Below are positions 1 through 9,424 of a stretch of DNA of 64,000 nucleotides, in pieces; the stretch's first letter is position 1, and each line of letters starts with the position of its first letter. A model generated the notes under the pieces. The model worked only from the letters and a program-made list of their open reading frames with translations. It was not told the DNA's origin and searched no databases. The stretch is from an uncultured Lachnospiraceae bacterium (lineage in GTDB: Bacteria; Bacillota; Clostridia; Lachnospirales; Lachnospiraceae). The position numbers and the translations under genes were made by a program. The DNA is taken from contig CAKRHP010000015.1 of NCBI GenBank assembly GCA_934339135.1, positions 1 to 64,000 on the forward strand, in the 5' to 3' direction.

Positions 1-47
1 GTTTGGTCACTTAAAACTTTATACAAAGGAACTGCCCTTTTCAATAT

Positions 48-2024
48 TTAATTTTCCGAAAACTTAATTACGCTAACGAACTGCTCCATTGCCTGCTCTT
101 CTGTAATGATAGGCACTCCAAGTTCTTTCGCTTTTTTGTTTTTGGAGGAAGTGCTGGCAATATCATTATTGATCAGGTAGGAGGTATTTTTGGTGACACT
201 GCCGGTTACTTTTCCACCGGCGTTTTCAATCGTCTCCTTCAAAGCACTGCGGTTTTCAAAATGATCCAGAGAACCGGTGATGACAAAGACAAGACCCGAC
301 AGATCCTGGGCATTACTTTCTGTCTGCACGGTTTCCAGAGTGATCTCCTGCAGCAGATCGTCCACGGTTTTATTGTGCTCCGGGGAGGCAAAATAGTCTG
401 CAAAGCTTCGGGCGATCACCTCTCCCACTCCGTCGATATCTGTCAGCTCTTCCACGGTGGCGTGGCGGATATGATCCAGATCGTTTCCTAGTGCATTGCA
501 GATCATTTTGGCATTGGACAGTCCGATATTTGGGATACCAAGGCTGTAGATAAACTTTGCAAGTGTGGTCTGACGGGAGTTTTCCAAAGCAGTGACCAGT
601 TTATCGTAGGAACGCTCGCCAAAGCCATCCATATTGACAATAGTTTCCCGGTAGTCCGATAAATGGTACAGATCAGCCAGTTCATGGAGCATACCCATGG
701 ACAAAAATTTCTCGATGGTAGCTTCGGAGAGACCGTCGATGTTCATGGCGTCACGGCTCACAAACAGCGTCAGGGATTTAATCTTTTTGGCAAGACATTC
801 CGGGTTCTCGCAGAAAAGTACTTCGGCATCATTTTCATGATGGATCACGGCAGGATGACCGCAGACAGGACAGGTATCCGGGATTGTCAGTTTTCCGCTG
901 CGGGTGAGATTTTCTGCTATCTGCGGAATGATCATATTCGCTTTATATACACGGATCGTGTCGCCGATGCCAAGCTCTAACTGGTGTACAATACTGATAT
1001 TGTGTACGCTGGCACGACTTACAGTAGTTCCCTCTAACTCCACCGGTTCAAAGATGGCTACCGGATTGATCAGACCGGTACGAGAGGCACTCCATTCCAT
1101 CTCCAGGAGCGTCGTGTCTGCCGTTTCATCTGCCCATTTGAATGCCATGGCGTTTCGCGGAAACTTCGCGGTCATGCCAAGTCCTTCGCCGTATGCAATG
1201 TCGTCCATCAAAAGGACAAGACCATCCGAAGGAAAATCGTTGTGGGGAATCTTGTCGGCAAAGCTCCGGACGGCAGCAGGAAGTGTCTCAGAGGTGACAC
1301 GCTGGTATTCTACTACATCAAAGCCCTGATCTCTCAGAAACAGGAACTTTTCCTCCTGGGAGTTATGAAAATCCACGCCCTCTGCCTGGACCAGAGCAAA
1401 GGCAAAGAAGGATACATTCCGTTTGGCGGTGATCTCATTGTTTAACTGGCGGACGGATCCGCTGCAGAGATTTCGTGGGTTTTTGTACTGTTCTTCCTCC
1501 GGCAGTGTTTCATTGATCTTCCGGAATCCGGAATAGGAAATGACAGCTTCTCCACGTAGGATCATATGTCCGTGATATGGGACAGACAGAGGGACGTTTG
1601 TAAAGGTGCGGGCATTGTTGGTGATGACCTCTCCCACCTGACCGTTGCCACGGGTAACCGCCTTTTGGAGTGTTCCGTTTTCATAGGTGAGCACAATGGT
1701 GAGTCCATCCATTTTCCAGGACAAAAGACCTGTCTGACCCTCCAACCATGAGGCAAGGGCATCGACACTTTTGGTCTTGTCCAGAGAAAGCATAGGAGCT
1801 GCGTGGGTTTCCTTTGGAAGCTCGCTTAACACTTCGTATCCCACACGCTGGGTAGGACTGCCTGCCAGAATGATGCCGGTCTCCTTCTCCAGAGCAGCCA
1901 GCTCATCATAAAGGCGGTCGTAATCATAATTGCTCATGATCTCGTCCTTGCCCTGATAATACACAGCGGCTGCTTCATTGAGCTGCTGTACCAAATCCTG
2001 CATGTGTTTTTTCTGATCCATCAT
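48..2024 (-). CDS. ligA: NAD-dependent DNA ligase LigA
   Basis: This 658-residue protein seals nicks in duplex DNA using NAD+, in replication and repair. Visible parts in order: N-terminal Ia-type segment (1-60), adenylation domain with the KMDG motif (catalytic K104) and RGEA (E159), OB fold with SRTGLINPVA and EFxPVEL-like text (~314-345), a four-cysteine zinc finger (C385, C388, C405, C410), helix-hairpin-helix repeats (~490-545) and a C-terminal BRCT domain (~574-650). Length is normal for LigA. The adenylation domain is divergent: KMDG instead of KIDG and TRGNG instead of TRGDG, so this may be one of two LigA copies, as some clostridia have. The start ATG lies one base after the rluF stop; its ribosome binding site (AGAAAGGA) is inside the end of rluF, so translation is probably coupled. 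Confidence 0.95.
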   Translation of the reverse strand: MMDQKKHMQDLVQQLNEAAAVYYQGKDEIMSNYDYDRLYDELAALEKETGIILAGSPTQRVGYEVLSELPKETHAAPMLSLDKTKSVDALASWLEGQTGLLSWKMDGLTIVLTYENGTLQKAVTRGNGQVGEVITNNARTFTNVPLSVPYHGHMILRGEAVISYSGFRKINETLPEEEQYKNPRNLCSGSVRQLNNEITAKRNVSFFAFALVQAEGVDFHNSQEEKFLFLRDQGFDVVEYQRVTSETLPAAVRSFADKIPHNDFPSDGLVLLMDDIAYGEGLGMTAKFPRNAMAFKWADETADTTLLEMEWSASRTGLINPVAIFEPVELEGTTVSRASVHNISIVHQLELGIGDTIRVYKANMIIPQIAENLTRSGKLTIPDTCPVCGHPAVIHHENDAEVLFCENPECLAKKIKSLTLFVSRDAMNIDGLSEATIEKFLSMGMLHELADLYHLSDYRETIVNMDGFGERSYDKLVTALENSRQTTLAKFIYSLGIPNIGLSNAKMICNALGNDLDHIRHATVEELTDIDGVGEVIARSFADYFASPEHNKTVDDLLQEITLETVQTESNAQDLSGLVFVITGSLDHFENRSALKETIENAGGKVTGSVTKNTSYLINNDIASTSSKNKKAKELGVPIITEEQAMEQFVSVIKFSEN

Positions 2025-2025
2025 A

Positions 2026-2751
2026 TTATTGTCCTTTCTTTCCGGAGATACAGATTTCTTTTAATTCACGGACTTCCTGTGGTGTGAGTTTGCGGTAACG
2101 TCCCTTGATCAGACCATCCAGTGTAATATTGACCACGCGGTCACGGCGAAGCATGGTGACGCGGTAGTCCAGAGCTTCACACATCCGGCGGATCTGCCGG
2201 TTCAGTCCCTGGGTCAGGATAATATGAAAACTCTTTTCGTCCTCCTGCCATACCTTGCAGGGCTTGGTGACGGTATCAAGAATCTCCACGCCCTGAGACA
2301 TTTTTTGCAGAAACTCCGGTGTTATTTTGCGGTTGACACGGACAAAATATTCCTTTTCGTGACCGTAACGGCTTCTTAAGATCTTTTCCATCATTTCACC
2401 CTGGTTGGTCAGGAGTAAAAGACCCTCGGAGTTCTGGTCGAGACGTCCCACGGGATAAACGCGCTTTGGGTAATTAATGTAATCCACGACGTTGACGATC
2501 TTCTCGCCGTTTTCCGCTTCTGCTGTGGTGCAGACAATGCCACGAGGCTTGTAAAAGGCAAGGAAGATCTCCTCCTCCTCTTTGTGGATCGTTTTGCCAT
2601 CGACGGTGACGGTCTGCCCCTCCTCGACCTTCTGTCCGGGAAGAGCCGGTATGCCGTCAATACAGATCCTCCCCTGCGCTAACATACGGTCTGCTTCCCT
2701 GCGGGAACAAACTCCCGCTTCACTGAGATATTTATTGATTCTAACTGCCAT
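2026..2751 (-). CDS. rluF: 23S rRNA pseudouridine synthase, RluF/RsuA family
   Basis: A 241-residue enzyme that isomerises uridine to pseudouridine in ribosomal RNA. An N-terminal S4 RNA-binding domain (about residues 2-50, with the typical SRREADRML text) precedes the catalytic domain, whose signature GRLDQNSEGLLLLT contains the catalytic aspartate. The C-terminal part (GLNRQIRRMCEALDYRV) and the overall pattern resemble E. coli RluF (23S U2604) more than RsuA or RluB, but the exact target base is inferred. It lies 39 bp after the upstream membrane-protein gene and one base before ligA, so the three probably form one transcript. Confidence 0.88.
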   Translation of the reverse strand: MAVRINKYLSEAGVCSRREADRMLAQGRICIDGIPALPGQKVEEGQTVTVDGKTIHKEEEEIFLAFYKPRGIVCTTAEAENGEKIVNVVDYINYPKRVYPVGRLDQNSEGLLLLTNQGEMMEKILRSRYGHEKEYFVRVNRKITPEFLQKMSQGVEILDTVTKPCKVWQEDEKSFHIILTQGLNRQIRRMCEALDYRVTMLRRDRVVNITLDGLIKGRYRKLTPQEVRELKEICISGKKGQ

Positions 2752-2790
2752 AATTTCTGATCCTTTTCTTTCTGTTAGTCTGTTAGTGTT

Positions 2791-3459
2791 TTATTTTGCT
2801 GAGTCACTTTTTTGGGCATTTTCCAGCATTTCGTAAAAGCCCCGTACTTCACTGTCCTGGCTGATCACGGTTTCCAGTTGTTTTTGGACGGACTTGACCA
2901 GCTCCTGAACCTGTTTGCTGTTGTCCAGTTTGTCAATATATTTCTGCTCGCCGGATTTTAAGGTGTCCAGATATATTTTAAAGCTGCCCTGTTCATCCTG
3001 CTTAATGTAAAGGGCATTTAATGATGGAATCAATGTGTCGATATCAAAAATCTTTACATCATAATAGACATAAATCCGGTAAGTACCTTTGGAAGCACCA
3101 TCCAGAATTTTGCAGTTAATATTGCGGTATTCTTCTACATATTCAGCCTCTGTCATCAGTTTTTTTTCGTCAATGTGACCGACGTTACTGACACATCCGG
3201 CAATTGTATCCATATCTACCTGCTGCTTGGCGGTATAATAACGCTGTACCAGGGCATCCAGCTCCTGTCGGATATCCCCCTCGGACTTGTCACCGAGAGA
3301 ATGAATGGCACCAAAGCTGACCGTTTTGGCCACATCTCTGGTGGTCTGTTTATGAAAGGAAAAATGAAAGTCAGGAGAAATGATAGAGAATGTCCCAAGT
3401 CCGATCAGCATAATACCAAAAGAAAACAGAAATAGGAATTTTTTATACTTCATTGGCAT
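2791..3459 (-). CDS. Membrane-anchored protein of unknown function
   Basis: I do not recognise a named family. The 222-residue protein starts with a short basic segment and one hydrophobic helix (about residues 6-26), so most of it should be outside the membrane. The rest is a mixed alpha/beta domain that could be an NTF2-like or SnoaL-like fold (inference only), ending in a charged, helical tail. The start was placed at 3459 because GAAAGGATG lies at proper distance from that ATG; an in-frame upstream ATG at 3471 overlaps the binding site itself. It is the first gene of the operon with rluF and ligA and has its own promoter just upstream. Confidence 0.6.
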   Translation of the reverse strand: MPMKYKKFLFLFSFGIMLIGLGTFSIISPDFHFSFHKQTTRDVAKTVSFGAIHSLGDKSEGDIRQELDALVQRYYTAKQQVDMDTIAGCVSNVGHIDEKKLMTEAEYVEEYRNINCKILDGASKGTYRIYVYYDVKIFDIDTLIPSLNALYIKQDEQGSFKIYLDTLKSGEQKYIDKLDNSKQVQELVKSVQKQLETVISQDSEVRGFYEMLENAQKSDSAK

Positions 3460-3499
3460 AATTCGAGGCATCCTTTCATGATATTGTTTGCATCTTATC

Positions 3500-3528
3500 A
3501 GTATATCACAACGGTGGGGGGAATACAA
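3500..3528 (-). promoter_or_regulatory. Sigma-A type promoter of the membrane protein-rluF-ligA operon
   Basis: On the minus strand a -35 TTGTAT (3523-3528) and a -10 TATACT (3500-3505) are separated by exactly 17 bp, about 40 bp upstream of the first start codon. Confidence 0.65.
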
Positions 3529-3580
3529 ATTATGGGGTGTTATTTTTTGCGCCCCCAGACCAATGTTTCTGGTATCTTAG

Positions 3581-3611
3581 GAAAAAAAAGAGATGAGTTT
3601 TCACTCACCTC
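3581..3611 (-). terminator. Intrinsic terminator after tRNA-Arg
   Basis: A 9-bp stem (GAGGTGAGT/ACTCATCTC on the minus strand) with a GAAA loop is followed by eight T residues. It begins nine bases after the tRNA 3' end. Confidence 0.88.
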
Positions 3612-3619
3612 AGAAGTAA

Positions 3620-3692
3620 CGCACCTAAAGGGACTCGAACCCCCGCCACATGGTTCCGGAAACCACTGCTCTATCCACTGAGCTATAGGTGC
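3620..3692 (-). tRNA. tRNA-Arg, anticodon CCG
   Basis: A 73-base cloverleaf read on the minus strand: a perfect 7-bp acceptor stem GCACCTA/TAGGTGC, D arm TAGCTCAGTGGATAGAGCA, anticodon stem with loop TTCCGGA (anticodon CCG, reading CGG), and a T arm with TTCGAGT. The discriminator base is G. The CCA end is not encoded. It is a single gene with its own terminator. Confidence 0.95.
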
Positions 3693-3837
3693 TGACCATT
3701 ATCTGTAAATCACAGACAACATTAAGAATATATCATACTTTATGATTTTGGTCAAGTTTTCTACCTGGAAAGTGTTACAAAACAAAAAGACGTATTTCTA
3801 CGCCCTTTTGTCTGTTTTATGTTATTTCAACCGTTTT

Positions 3838-4326
3838 TTACTGGAATTTTGCCATAACTTCCTCGTTGGTCTTCATGGCATTTTCTTCCATTTCTTTACG
3901 CTCCGCCAGAAGCTTTGCACGGATCTCTGAATGGCTGACAGCCATGATCTGCAGTGCAAGATAAGCGGCATTTTTGGCTCCGTTGATAGCTACGGTGGCT
4001 ACCGGGATACCGGATGGCATCTGTACAATCGACATCAGAGCATCCATACCATCAAGGACGGAGCCGGACAGAGGAACTCCAATCACAGGGAGTACCGTCT
4101 GGGAGGCAACGACACCAGGGAGGGCAGCAGCCATTCCTGCGGCTGTAATGATCACTTCTGTGCCATCCTCGTTACATTCGTTAATAAATGCAGAGAGTCC
4201 TTCATGGGCGCGGTGCGCAGAAAGACAACGGACCTTTACTTCAACGTCGTAGTCCTTTAAGATGCCGACAGCCGGCTCGACTTTTGACAGATCACTGGTG
4301 GAACCCATAATAATTGCTACTTTCAT
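3838..4326 (-). CDS. purE: N5-carboxyaminoimidazole ribonucleotide mutase PurE
   Basis: PurE converts N5-CAIR to CAIR in purine synthesis. The 162-residue protein has the class I motifs: GSTSD near the N-terminus, SAHRAHE, the AGMAAALPGVVA loop and QMPSGIPVATVAI. The start was set at 4326 because GAAAGGATGAGTGAA gives a normal spacing to this ATG, whereas an in-frame ATG three codons earlier overlaps the ribosome binding site. No purK is adjacent; the remaining purine genes here (purM, purN, purD) lie about 20 kb away. It follows the DUF5688 gene by 62 bp on the same strand and may be cotranscribed with it. Confidence 0.95.
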   Translation of the reverse strand: MKVAIIMGSTSDLSKVEPAVGILKDYDVEVKVRCLSAHRAHEGLSAFINECNEDGTEVIITAAGMAAALPGVVASQTVLPVIGVPLSGSVLDGMDALMSIVQMPSGIPVATVAINGAKNAAYLALQIMAVSHSEIRAKLLAERKEMEENAMKTNEEVMAKFQ

Positions 4327-4388
4327 TTCACTCATCCTTTCAATTTATCCCTCAAGTGGGATTCTATTTTATTTTATAGTAAGGGATT

Positions 4389-5333
4389 CTATTCATTCTG
4401 TAAAGTCCCCTTTTGTAAGGAATCAGTAGAAATCATTTTGATAGCTTTTTTTTCTGTATGATAATAATAGACATTATCCGACAGGAATTCCTCGGCATTA
4501 ACGCAGGTGTGATTGACGTGAGAGACGATTTTTAATAGTTCCGGAGGAGTAAAACCTAACTGTTCCCGCATGATCAATAGTTCATGGGTGCTGCTGGGGA
4601 TAATGTAGAAATTTTCTCCAAGATTCTCTCCTATCTGATCTAAAACATTTGGATATAACCAGACCGCCGCTCCATTTATTCCATTACTGTTTGTCAGAAT
4701 ATAAAGGGAGCGTTCCGGTGGCAGATTGACATCGGAAACACCGTAGGAATTTGTAAATTGTTTTGCATAATCCTGCATGGATTGGAATTGTTCTGGAAAT
4801 AACCGCGGGGTATTTTTCTGTGCCAGTTCCAGAAGCTCCTGCGTCGTCAGTCCCCATCGCTCCAGAATATTTGTGGTGATGCGCAGGCTCTGGATCCCAT
4901 TGATATTGCTGTTCAGCACGTAATAAAACACGATGGCAAGGTCAAAAAATGGAATATGTGGTGTCTCCTCCAGTATTTTTTTGTTTTGGGAAGCGTTCAC
5001 CAGACGGTAAACAATGAGCTCGCGGCAATGTTCAAAGGACAGATCCGGGATGAAATTCTGTGCACTGTCTGTAAACTTCAGCCAATGGTCATAAATTGTC
5101 TCTGCAAGCTCATCAATCTCTTTTCCGTGAAGATACTGCTGATAATAGTCCTGCAGGTAAAAGCTTGGAGAACAGCCGCTGCAGTCACGAAATAATATCA
5201 GACTGTCCAGATGAACGGAATTATTTTTGAGGACCGGGTTGACCTCCATGTTCAGGTCTTCCGGAATGATCTCGTAGAGCTGGCACCGGATCTGGCTGAC
5301 AAATTCTTCATAACTGATTTTGAAATCTTTCAT
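4389..5333 (-). CDS. DUF5688 family protein
   Basis: A 314-residue protein matching my recollection of the DUF5688 family, which is common in Lachnospiraceae and has no known function. Family-typical text includes VLKNNSVHLDSL in the N-terminal third, ITTNILERWGLTTQEL and NTPRLFPEQ in the middle, and LTNSNGINGAAVWLYPNVL and DNVYYYH toward the end. It has no signal peptide or membrane segment and is probably cytosolic. It sits upstream of purE on the same strand, but nothing links it to purine synthesis. Members often occur in several copies per genome. Confidence 0.75.
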   Translation of the reverse strand: MKDFKISYEEFVSQIRCQLYEIIPEDLNMEVNPVLKNNSVHLDSLILFRDCSGCSPSFYLQDYYQQYLHGKEIDELAETIYDHWLKFTDSAQNFIPDLSFEHCRELIVYRLVNASQNKKILEETPHIPFFDLAIVFYYVLNSNINGIQSLRITTNILERWGLTTQELLELAQKNTPRLFPEQFQSMQDYAKQFTNSYGVSDVNLPPERSLYILTNSNGINGAAVWLYPNVLDQIGENLGENFYIIPSSTHELLIMREQLGFTPPELLKIVSHVNHTCVNAEEFLSDNVYYYHTEKKAIKMISTDSLQKGTLQNE

Positions 5334-5894
5334 AGATAATAACTGTACCTTTCTGTATCCTGCTCTGTTTCTGAGGATACTTAATGTGTAAGATTAACAG
5401 AACATAAATTGTAATTAGAAAAAATATTATAAATGATTGTTGTAATTTAAGAAGTGACAGAAGATGCCGCTTTGCACACAAACAGCATTTGATCATGAGT
5501 GCCCTGTTTTGACAAAGGACATACAGTTTTCTACTGAAATATTTGAACATGATTTATGAACAAATGTATATGAACATTATGGGAGAAGTTCGAATCAGAA
5601 CAATAGAGTAAACTGATAAACGGATCTTTATGTTGATAGATGAATAACAGAGAATTTATTCCGGGTTCCATTTTCTGTCACTTCCTGCCTAAAAGATTAT
5701 CAGAAATACCGGGTCCTGACAAGACGGAAACACTGCTGAAAATGATGCTGAAAAATGATGATTTTGTCTCATAAAAATTTGCCGTTGTGAAAATTGACTT
5801 GTGCATTTTGATGATTTAAGAGGAAAAATATGTACACAATCAACAGAATAAAAAAAGACCTGTTTTGCAGCGGACATTTCCGGCAAAAAGAAAA
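5334..5894. other. Gene-free AT-rich stretch
   Basis: This 560-bp region between the DUF5688 gene and the aconitase terminator holds no open frame with both a ribosome binding site and family-like composition; short frames on the minus strand (5308-5550, 5689-5886) lack a Shine-Dalgarno sequence. It presumably contains the DUF5688 promoter, but I could not identify a convincing one. Confidence 0.5.
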
Positions 5895-5966
5895 CTCCTG
5901 AAATTTCTTATGATCCCTCGAAAATAATTTATAAAGATCATTCTCGAAAACCGAAAATTTCAGGAG
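5895..5966 (-). terminator. Long-loop hairpin downstream of the aconitase gene
   Basis: A perfect 12-bp inverted repeat (CTCCTGAAATTT at 5895-5906 and its complement at 5955-5966) encloses 48 bases; on the minus strand it is followed by TTTTCTTTTT. The loop contains two near-copies of a GATC-CTCGAAAA element. It most likely terminates the aconitase transcript, though the loop is unusually large. Confidence 0.6.
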
Positions 5967-6014
5967 CTGTGTTTTAGTTATAAATATATATATCTTGCAT
6001 AAAGCAGGTGATCA

Positions 6015-8303
6015 TTACATCTGGGAGCGGTAATAATTGATCAGGCAGCCCTTCTCAATGATATCACGCTCATCATCTGTGAGGTTACCAAGGTGAAGCT
6101 CAAACTCCTTCATGCCCTTGTTAACCACATACGCCTTAATGGTATCGTTCTTCTCTTCGATGGCTTTCTTAATATCCTTAATGAAGAGGTAATCTCCGTT
6201 TTCAAATGGAAGCTCACCCTGATACAGGAATGGAAGCATACCCCAGTTGATCAGGTTGGAACGATATCTCTTGGTTGCGTATTCGTTGGCAATATTGGCG
6301 AAGCCGCCCAGTACCTTCTGACAGGAAGCTGCCTGCTCTCTGGCAGAACCGTCACCCGGCTTGACCGCAAAGATCGTGGATCCGATCTGTGTCTCCTGTG
6401 GAGATACCTTAAAGGTATCGTTGATGGTGTTAAATACCTCTTCTACCTCAGGAAGTGCAGCAAAGATATCCTCTCCTGCGACACGGGCTTTCTCGGCAGC
6501 CTGTACCTCTTTGGCACGTCCCACATAGGCAGGATCCTTACGGGAAAGCGTAAACTCTGCCAGACCCAGAGGGTTGGAACGGAAGGAGGATGTCTCGCCG
6601 GATGGGATCAGCTCGTCGGTGGTGGTAACCGGATCGTGGATCTCGGATACCACCTTTAATACGAGGTTGTCGGTAAGGGCACTCATTTCCGGCCAGTCCT
6701 TAATGTTAGGTCCGAATTTAACCTCAGTCTCAGGCTTTGCATTGCCCCAGCCGTTGTATACACGGTTCTCATAGATCGCACTGTCAAAGAAGTATTTCGG
6801 CTTCTTGAAATTCACATCAATATCTGTGGCAGCAGTCAGATAACCCTGGTTGGCAGCAGTTGCTGCAATCGAACGGGCATCCATTAATGCAACCGATGCG
6901 ATCTGACCGTTATTGACCTTAGAACCTTCACGGTTCGGGAAGTTACGTGTAGAGTGACGGATGGACAGTCCATTGTTTGGAGGAACGTCTCCGGCACCGA
7001 AGCAAGGACCGCAGAATGCGGAACGTACGGTTGCACCGGTCTCCATCAGGTCTGCAATGGTACCGTTCTTTACCAACTCCATAAATATCGGCTGGCTGGA
7101 AGGATATACGCTCAGGGAGAACTCATCTGCACCGATGTACTTGCCCCGGAGAATATCAGCAGCATCACATACGTTCTCAAAGCCGCCGCCGGCACATCCG
7201 GCGATCACGCCCTGCTCTACATAGAGACGTCCATTGTGAACCTTATCCTTTAATGTATAGTTGACCTTATTATTATCCAGGCTGACTAATGCTCTCTTCT
7301 CTACATCATCCAGAATATCCATGAGGTTTGCGTTTAACTCCTCGATGGTATAAACATTGCTTGGATGGAATGGCATGGCGATCATTGGTTTAATGGTTGA
7401 CAGGTCAACGTAAACCATACCGTCATAATAAGCAACATCAGCCGGCTTTAACTCTTTATAACTCTCCGGACGCTTGTGGATCTCATAGAACTCCTTGATC
7501 TTGTCATCGGTCGTCCAGATAGAGGACAGACAGGTGGTCTCAGTAGTCATAACGTCCACGCCGATACGGAAGTCAGCGGAAAGATTGGCAACGCCGTCTC
7601 CCACGAACTCCATGACTTTATTATTTACATAACCATTGGCAAATACAGCTCCGATAATTGCCAGAGCAATATCCTGAGGACCAACGCCTTTCTGAGGCTT
7701 ACCGGTCAGATATACAGCGATCACGCCCGGCATATTGATATCATATGTACGGGAAAGAAGCTGTTTTACAAGCTCCGGACCACCCTCGCCCATTGCCATG
7801 GTACCAAGGGCACCGTAACGTGTATGGGAGTCGGAACCGAGGATCATCTTGCCGCCCTCTGCCAGCATCTCACGGGCATACTGGTGAATGACTGCCTGAT
7901 GAGGAGGAACATAGATGCCGCCGTATTTCTTGGCACAGGAAAGACCGAACATGTGGTCGTCCTCGTTGATGGTTCCGCCTACTGCGCAGAGACTGTTATG
8001 ACAGTTTGTCAGAACATATGGGATCGGGAATTTTTCCAGTCCGGATGCACGCGCTGTCTGAATGATTCCGACAAATGTAATATCGTGAGATGTCAATTTG
8101 TCAAACTTGATCTGAAGCTGATCCATATTGCCGGAGGTGTTATGAGCCTCTAAAATGCTGTACGCCATGGTTCCTTTGGCAGCTTCTTCCTTACTTGGAG
8201 CCTGTCCGCATTTGGCAGCAAGAGCTGCGGCAGCTTCGCCGTTGTCTTCTACGATATCTGTGCCGTTTACCAGATAAACTCCGTTGTCATACAATTTTAT
8301 CAT
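6015..8303 (-). CDS. Aconitase-family hydratase
   Basis: A 762-residue [4Fe-4S] hydro-lyase of the aconitase superfamily, acting on citrate/isocitrate or a related tricarboxylate. The substrate-binding [12 protein letters not shown] is near residue 156; the cluster cysteines appear as GCAGGG (C370) and FCGPC (C431, C434). The usual first-cysteine context GSCTNGR is replaced by [10 protein letters not shown], so this is a divergent branch and the substrate is not certain. The C-terminal swivel domain ([15 protein letters not shown]) is present. Start at 8303 chosen for GAGGAAGTCT spacing; an ATG four codons upstream overlaps that site. No citrate synthase or isocitrate dehydrogenase is adjacent; it is a single gene divergent from pyrBI. 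Confidence 0.85.
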   Translation of the reverse strand: MIKLYDNGVYLVNGTDIVEDNGEAAAALAAKCGQAPSKEEAAKGTMAYSILEAHNTSGNMDQLQIKFDKLTSHDITFVGIIQTARASGLEKFPIPYVLTNCHNSLCAVGGTINEDDHMFGLSCAKKYGGIYVPPHQAVIHQYAREMLAEGGKMILGSDSHTRYGALGTMAMGEGGPELVKQLLSRTYDINMPGVIAVYLTGKPQKGVGPQDIALAIIGAVFANGYVNNKVMEFVGDGVANLSADFRIGVDVMTTETTCLSSIWTTDDKIKEFYEIHKRPESYKELKPADVAYYDGMVYVDLSTIKPMIAMPFHPSNVYTIEELNANLMDILDDVEKRALVSLDNNKVNYTLKDKVHNGRLYVEQGVIAGCAGGGFENVCDAADILRGKYIGADEFSLSVYPSSQPIFMELVKNGTIADLMETGATVRSAFCGPCFGAGDVPPNNGLSIRHSTRNFPNREGSKVNNGQIASVALMDARSIAATAANQGYLTAATDIDVNFKKPKYFFDSAIYENRVYNGWGNAKPETEVKFGPNIKDWPEMSALTDNLVLKVVSEIHDPVTTTDELIPSGETSSFRSNPLGLAEFTLSRKDPAYVGRAKEVQAAEKARVAGEDIFAALPEVEEVFNTINDTFKVSPQETQIGSTIFAVKPGDGSAREQAASCQKVLGGFANIANEYATKRYRSNLINWGMLPFLYQGELPFENGDYLFIKDIKKAIEEKNDTIKAYVVNKGMKEFELHLGNLTDDERDIIEKGCLINYYRSQM

Positions 8304-8398
8304 AGACTTCCTCATTTCTGCGCTGATGGTTATTTATGGAAAACTATGCCGGACAGCGCACCGGCACAGGTCATAGGATCAATAATCCCGCAGTTTTT

Positions 8399-8427
8399 AT
8401 TATTATGGAAACATGATAAAAAGTCAA
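8399..8427 (-). promoter_or_regulatory. Promoter of the aconitase gene
   Basis: Minus-strand -35 TTGACT (8422-8427) and -10 AATAAT (8399-8404) with a 17-bp spacer. A second TTGACT copy lies 6 bp further upstream. The -35 lies only 9 bp from the divergent pyrB -35. The roughly 85-base leader contains a small TGCCGG/CCGGCA hairpin. Confidence 0.55.
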
Positions 8428-8436
8428 GTCAATATA

Positions 8437-8465
8437 TTGCCATACGAAGTGAGTTGTAGTAAAAT
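8437..8465 (+). promoter_or_regulatory. Promoter of pyrBI
   Basis: -35 TTGCCA (8437-8442), 17-bp spacer, -10 TAAAAT (8460-8465). The resulting leader is only about 30 bases, so no attenuator of the pyr type fits before pyrB. Confidence 0.55.
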
Positions 8466-8500
8466 GGAAAAAATTGAAATTTGAGATAGGAGGCAAATGT

Positions 8501-9424
8501 ATGCGACATCTTATCAGCCCACAGGATTTATCCATGGAGGAACTGAATGAGCTCCTGACACTGGGGCAGGACATTATGAACGATCAGAGCAAATATGCTC
8601 ATGTCTGTGATGGTAAAAAACTTGCTACTTTATTTTATGAACCAAGTACACGTACCCGATTAAGCTTTGAAGCTGCCATGATCAATATGGGGGGACAGGT
8701 ACTTGGTTTTTCTGAGGCTTCATCCAGCTCAGCATCCAAGGGAGAAAGTGTTGCGGATACGATCCGTGTAATCTCCTGCTACGCGGATATCTGTGCGATG
8801 CGTCATCCAAAGGAGGGTGCTCCGACGGTGGCGGCAATGCACTCTTCCATCCCGGTGATCAATGCCGGAGACGGCGGACACAATCACCCGACCCAGACCT
8901 TGACAGATCTGTTGACCATCAAGACCCAGACAGGACGGCTGGACAACCTGACCATCGGTATGTGTGGTGATCTGAAGTTTGGACGAACGGTTCATTCTCT
9001 GATCAATGCAATGGTTCGGTTTCCGAATGTGAAGTTTGTTCTGATCTCTCCGGAGGAGCTGCGGATCCCGAGTTATCTGCGTCGTGAGGTGCTGGATGCC
9101 GGCAATATTGAATATATAGAGACGGACAAGCTGGAGGAAAATATGCCAAAGCTTGATATTCTTTATATGACCAGAGTGCAGAGAGAGCGTTTCTTTAATG
9201 AGGAGGATTACATCCGCTTGAAGGACAGCTTCATCTTAACGAAGGATAAGCTTCAGTATGCCAAGAAGGATATGTACATTCTGCATCCTCTCCCACGAGT
9301 CAATGAAATCTCCACCGATGTGGATGACGATCCGCGGGCGGTTTACTTTAAGCAGGTTCAGAATGGCGTATATATGAGAATGGCATTGATCATGAAGTTA
9401 TTGGAGGTGGAGATACCATGTTAA
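8501..9424 (+). CDS. pyrB: Aspartate carbamoyltransferase catalytic chain PyrB
   Basis: Catalyses carbamoyl phosphate plus L-aspartate to N-carbamoyl-aspartate, the committed step of pyrimidine synthesis. The 307-residue protein contains the carbamoyl-phosphate loop STRTRLSFE, the SSSASKGES loop, DGGHNHPTQ and the aspartate-site HPLPRVNEI. Start at 8501 is set by AGGAGG at 8488-8493; an upstream in-frame ATG (8474) lacks a binding site. It overlaps pyrI by seven bases, so the catalytic and regulatory chains are translationally coupled. Confidence 0.97.
   Translation: MRHLISPQDLSMEELNELLTLGQDIMNDQSKYAHVCDGKKLATLFYEPSTRTRLSFEAAMINMGGQVLGFSEASSSSASKGESVADTIRVISCYADICAMRHPKEGAPTVAAMHSSIPVINAGDGGHNHPTQTLTDLLTIKTQTGRLDNLTIGMCGDLKFGRTVHSLINAMVRFPNVKFVLISPEELRIPSYLRREVLDAGNIEYIETDKLEENMPKLDILYMTRVQRERFFNEEDYIRLKDSFILTKDKLQYAKKDMYILHPLPRVNEISTDVDDDPRAVYFKQVQNGVYMRMALIMKLLEVEIPC

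Noticed and set aside
5308..5550. Minus-strand 80-codon frame overlapping the DUF5688 start
   Set aside because: No binding site, overlaps a real gene start, and Cys/Leu-rich random composition.
7476..8153. Plus-strand open frame (225 codons) opposite the aconitase-family gene
   Set aside because: Antisense shadow; no domain resemblance and no binding site.
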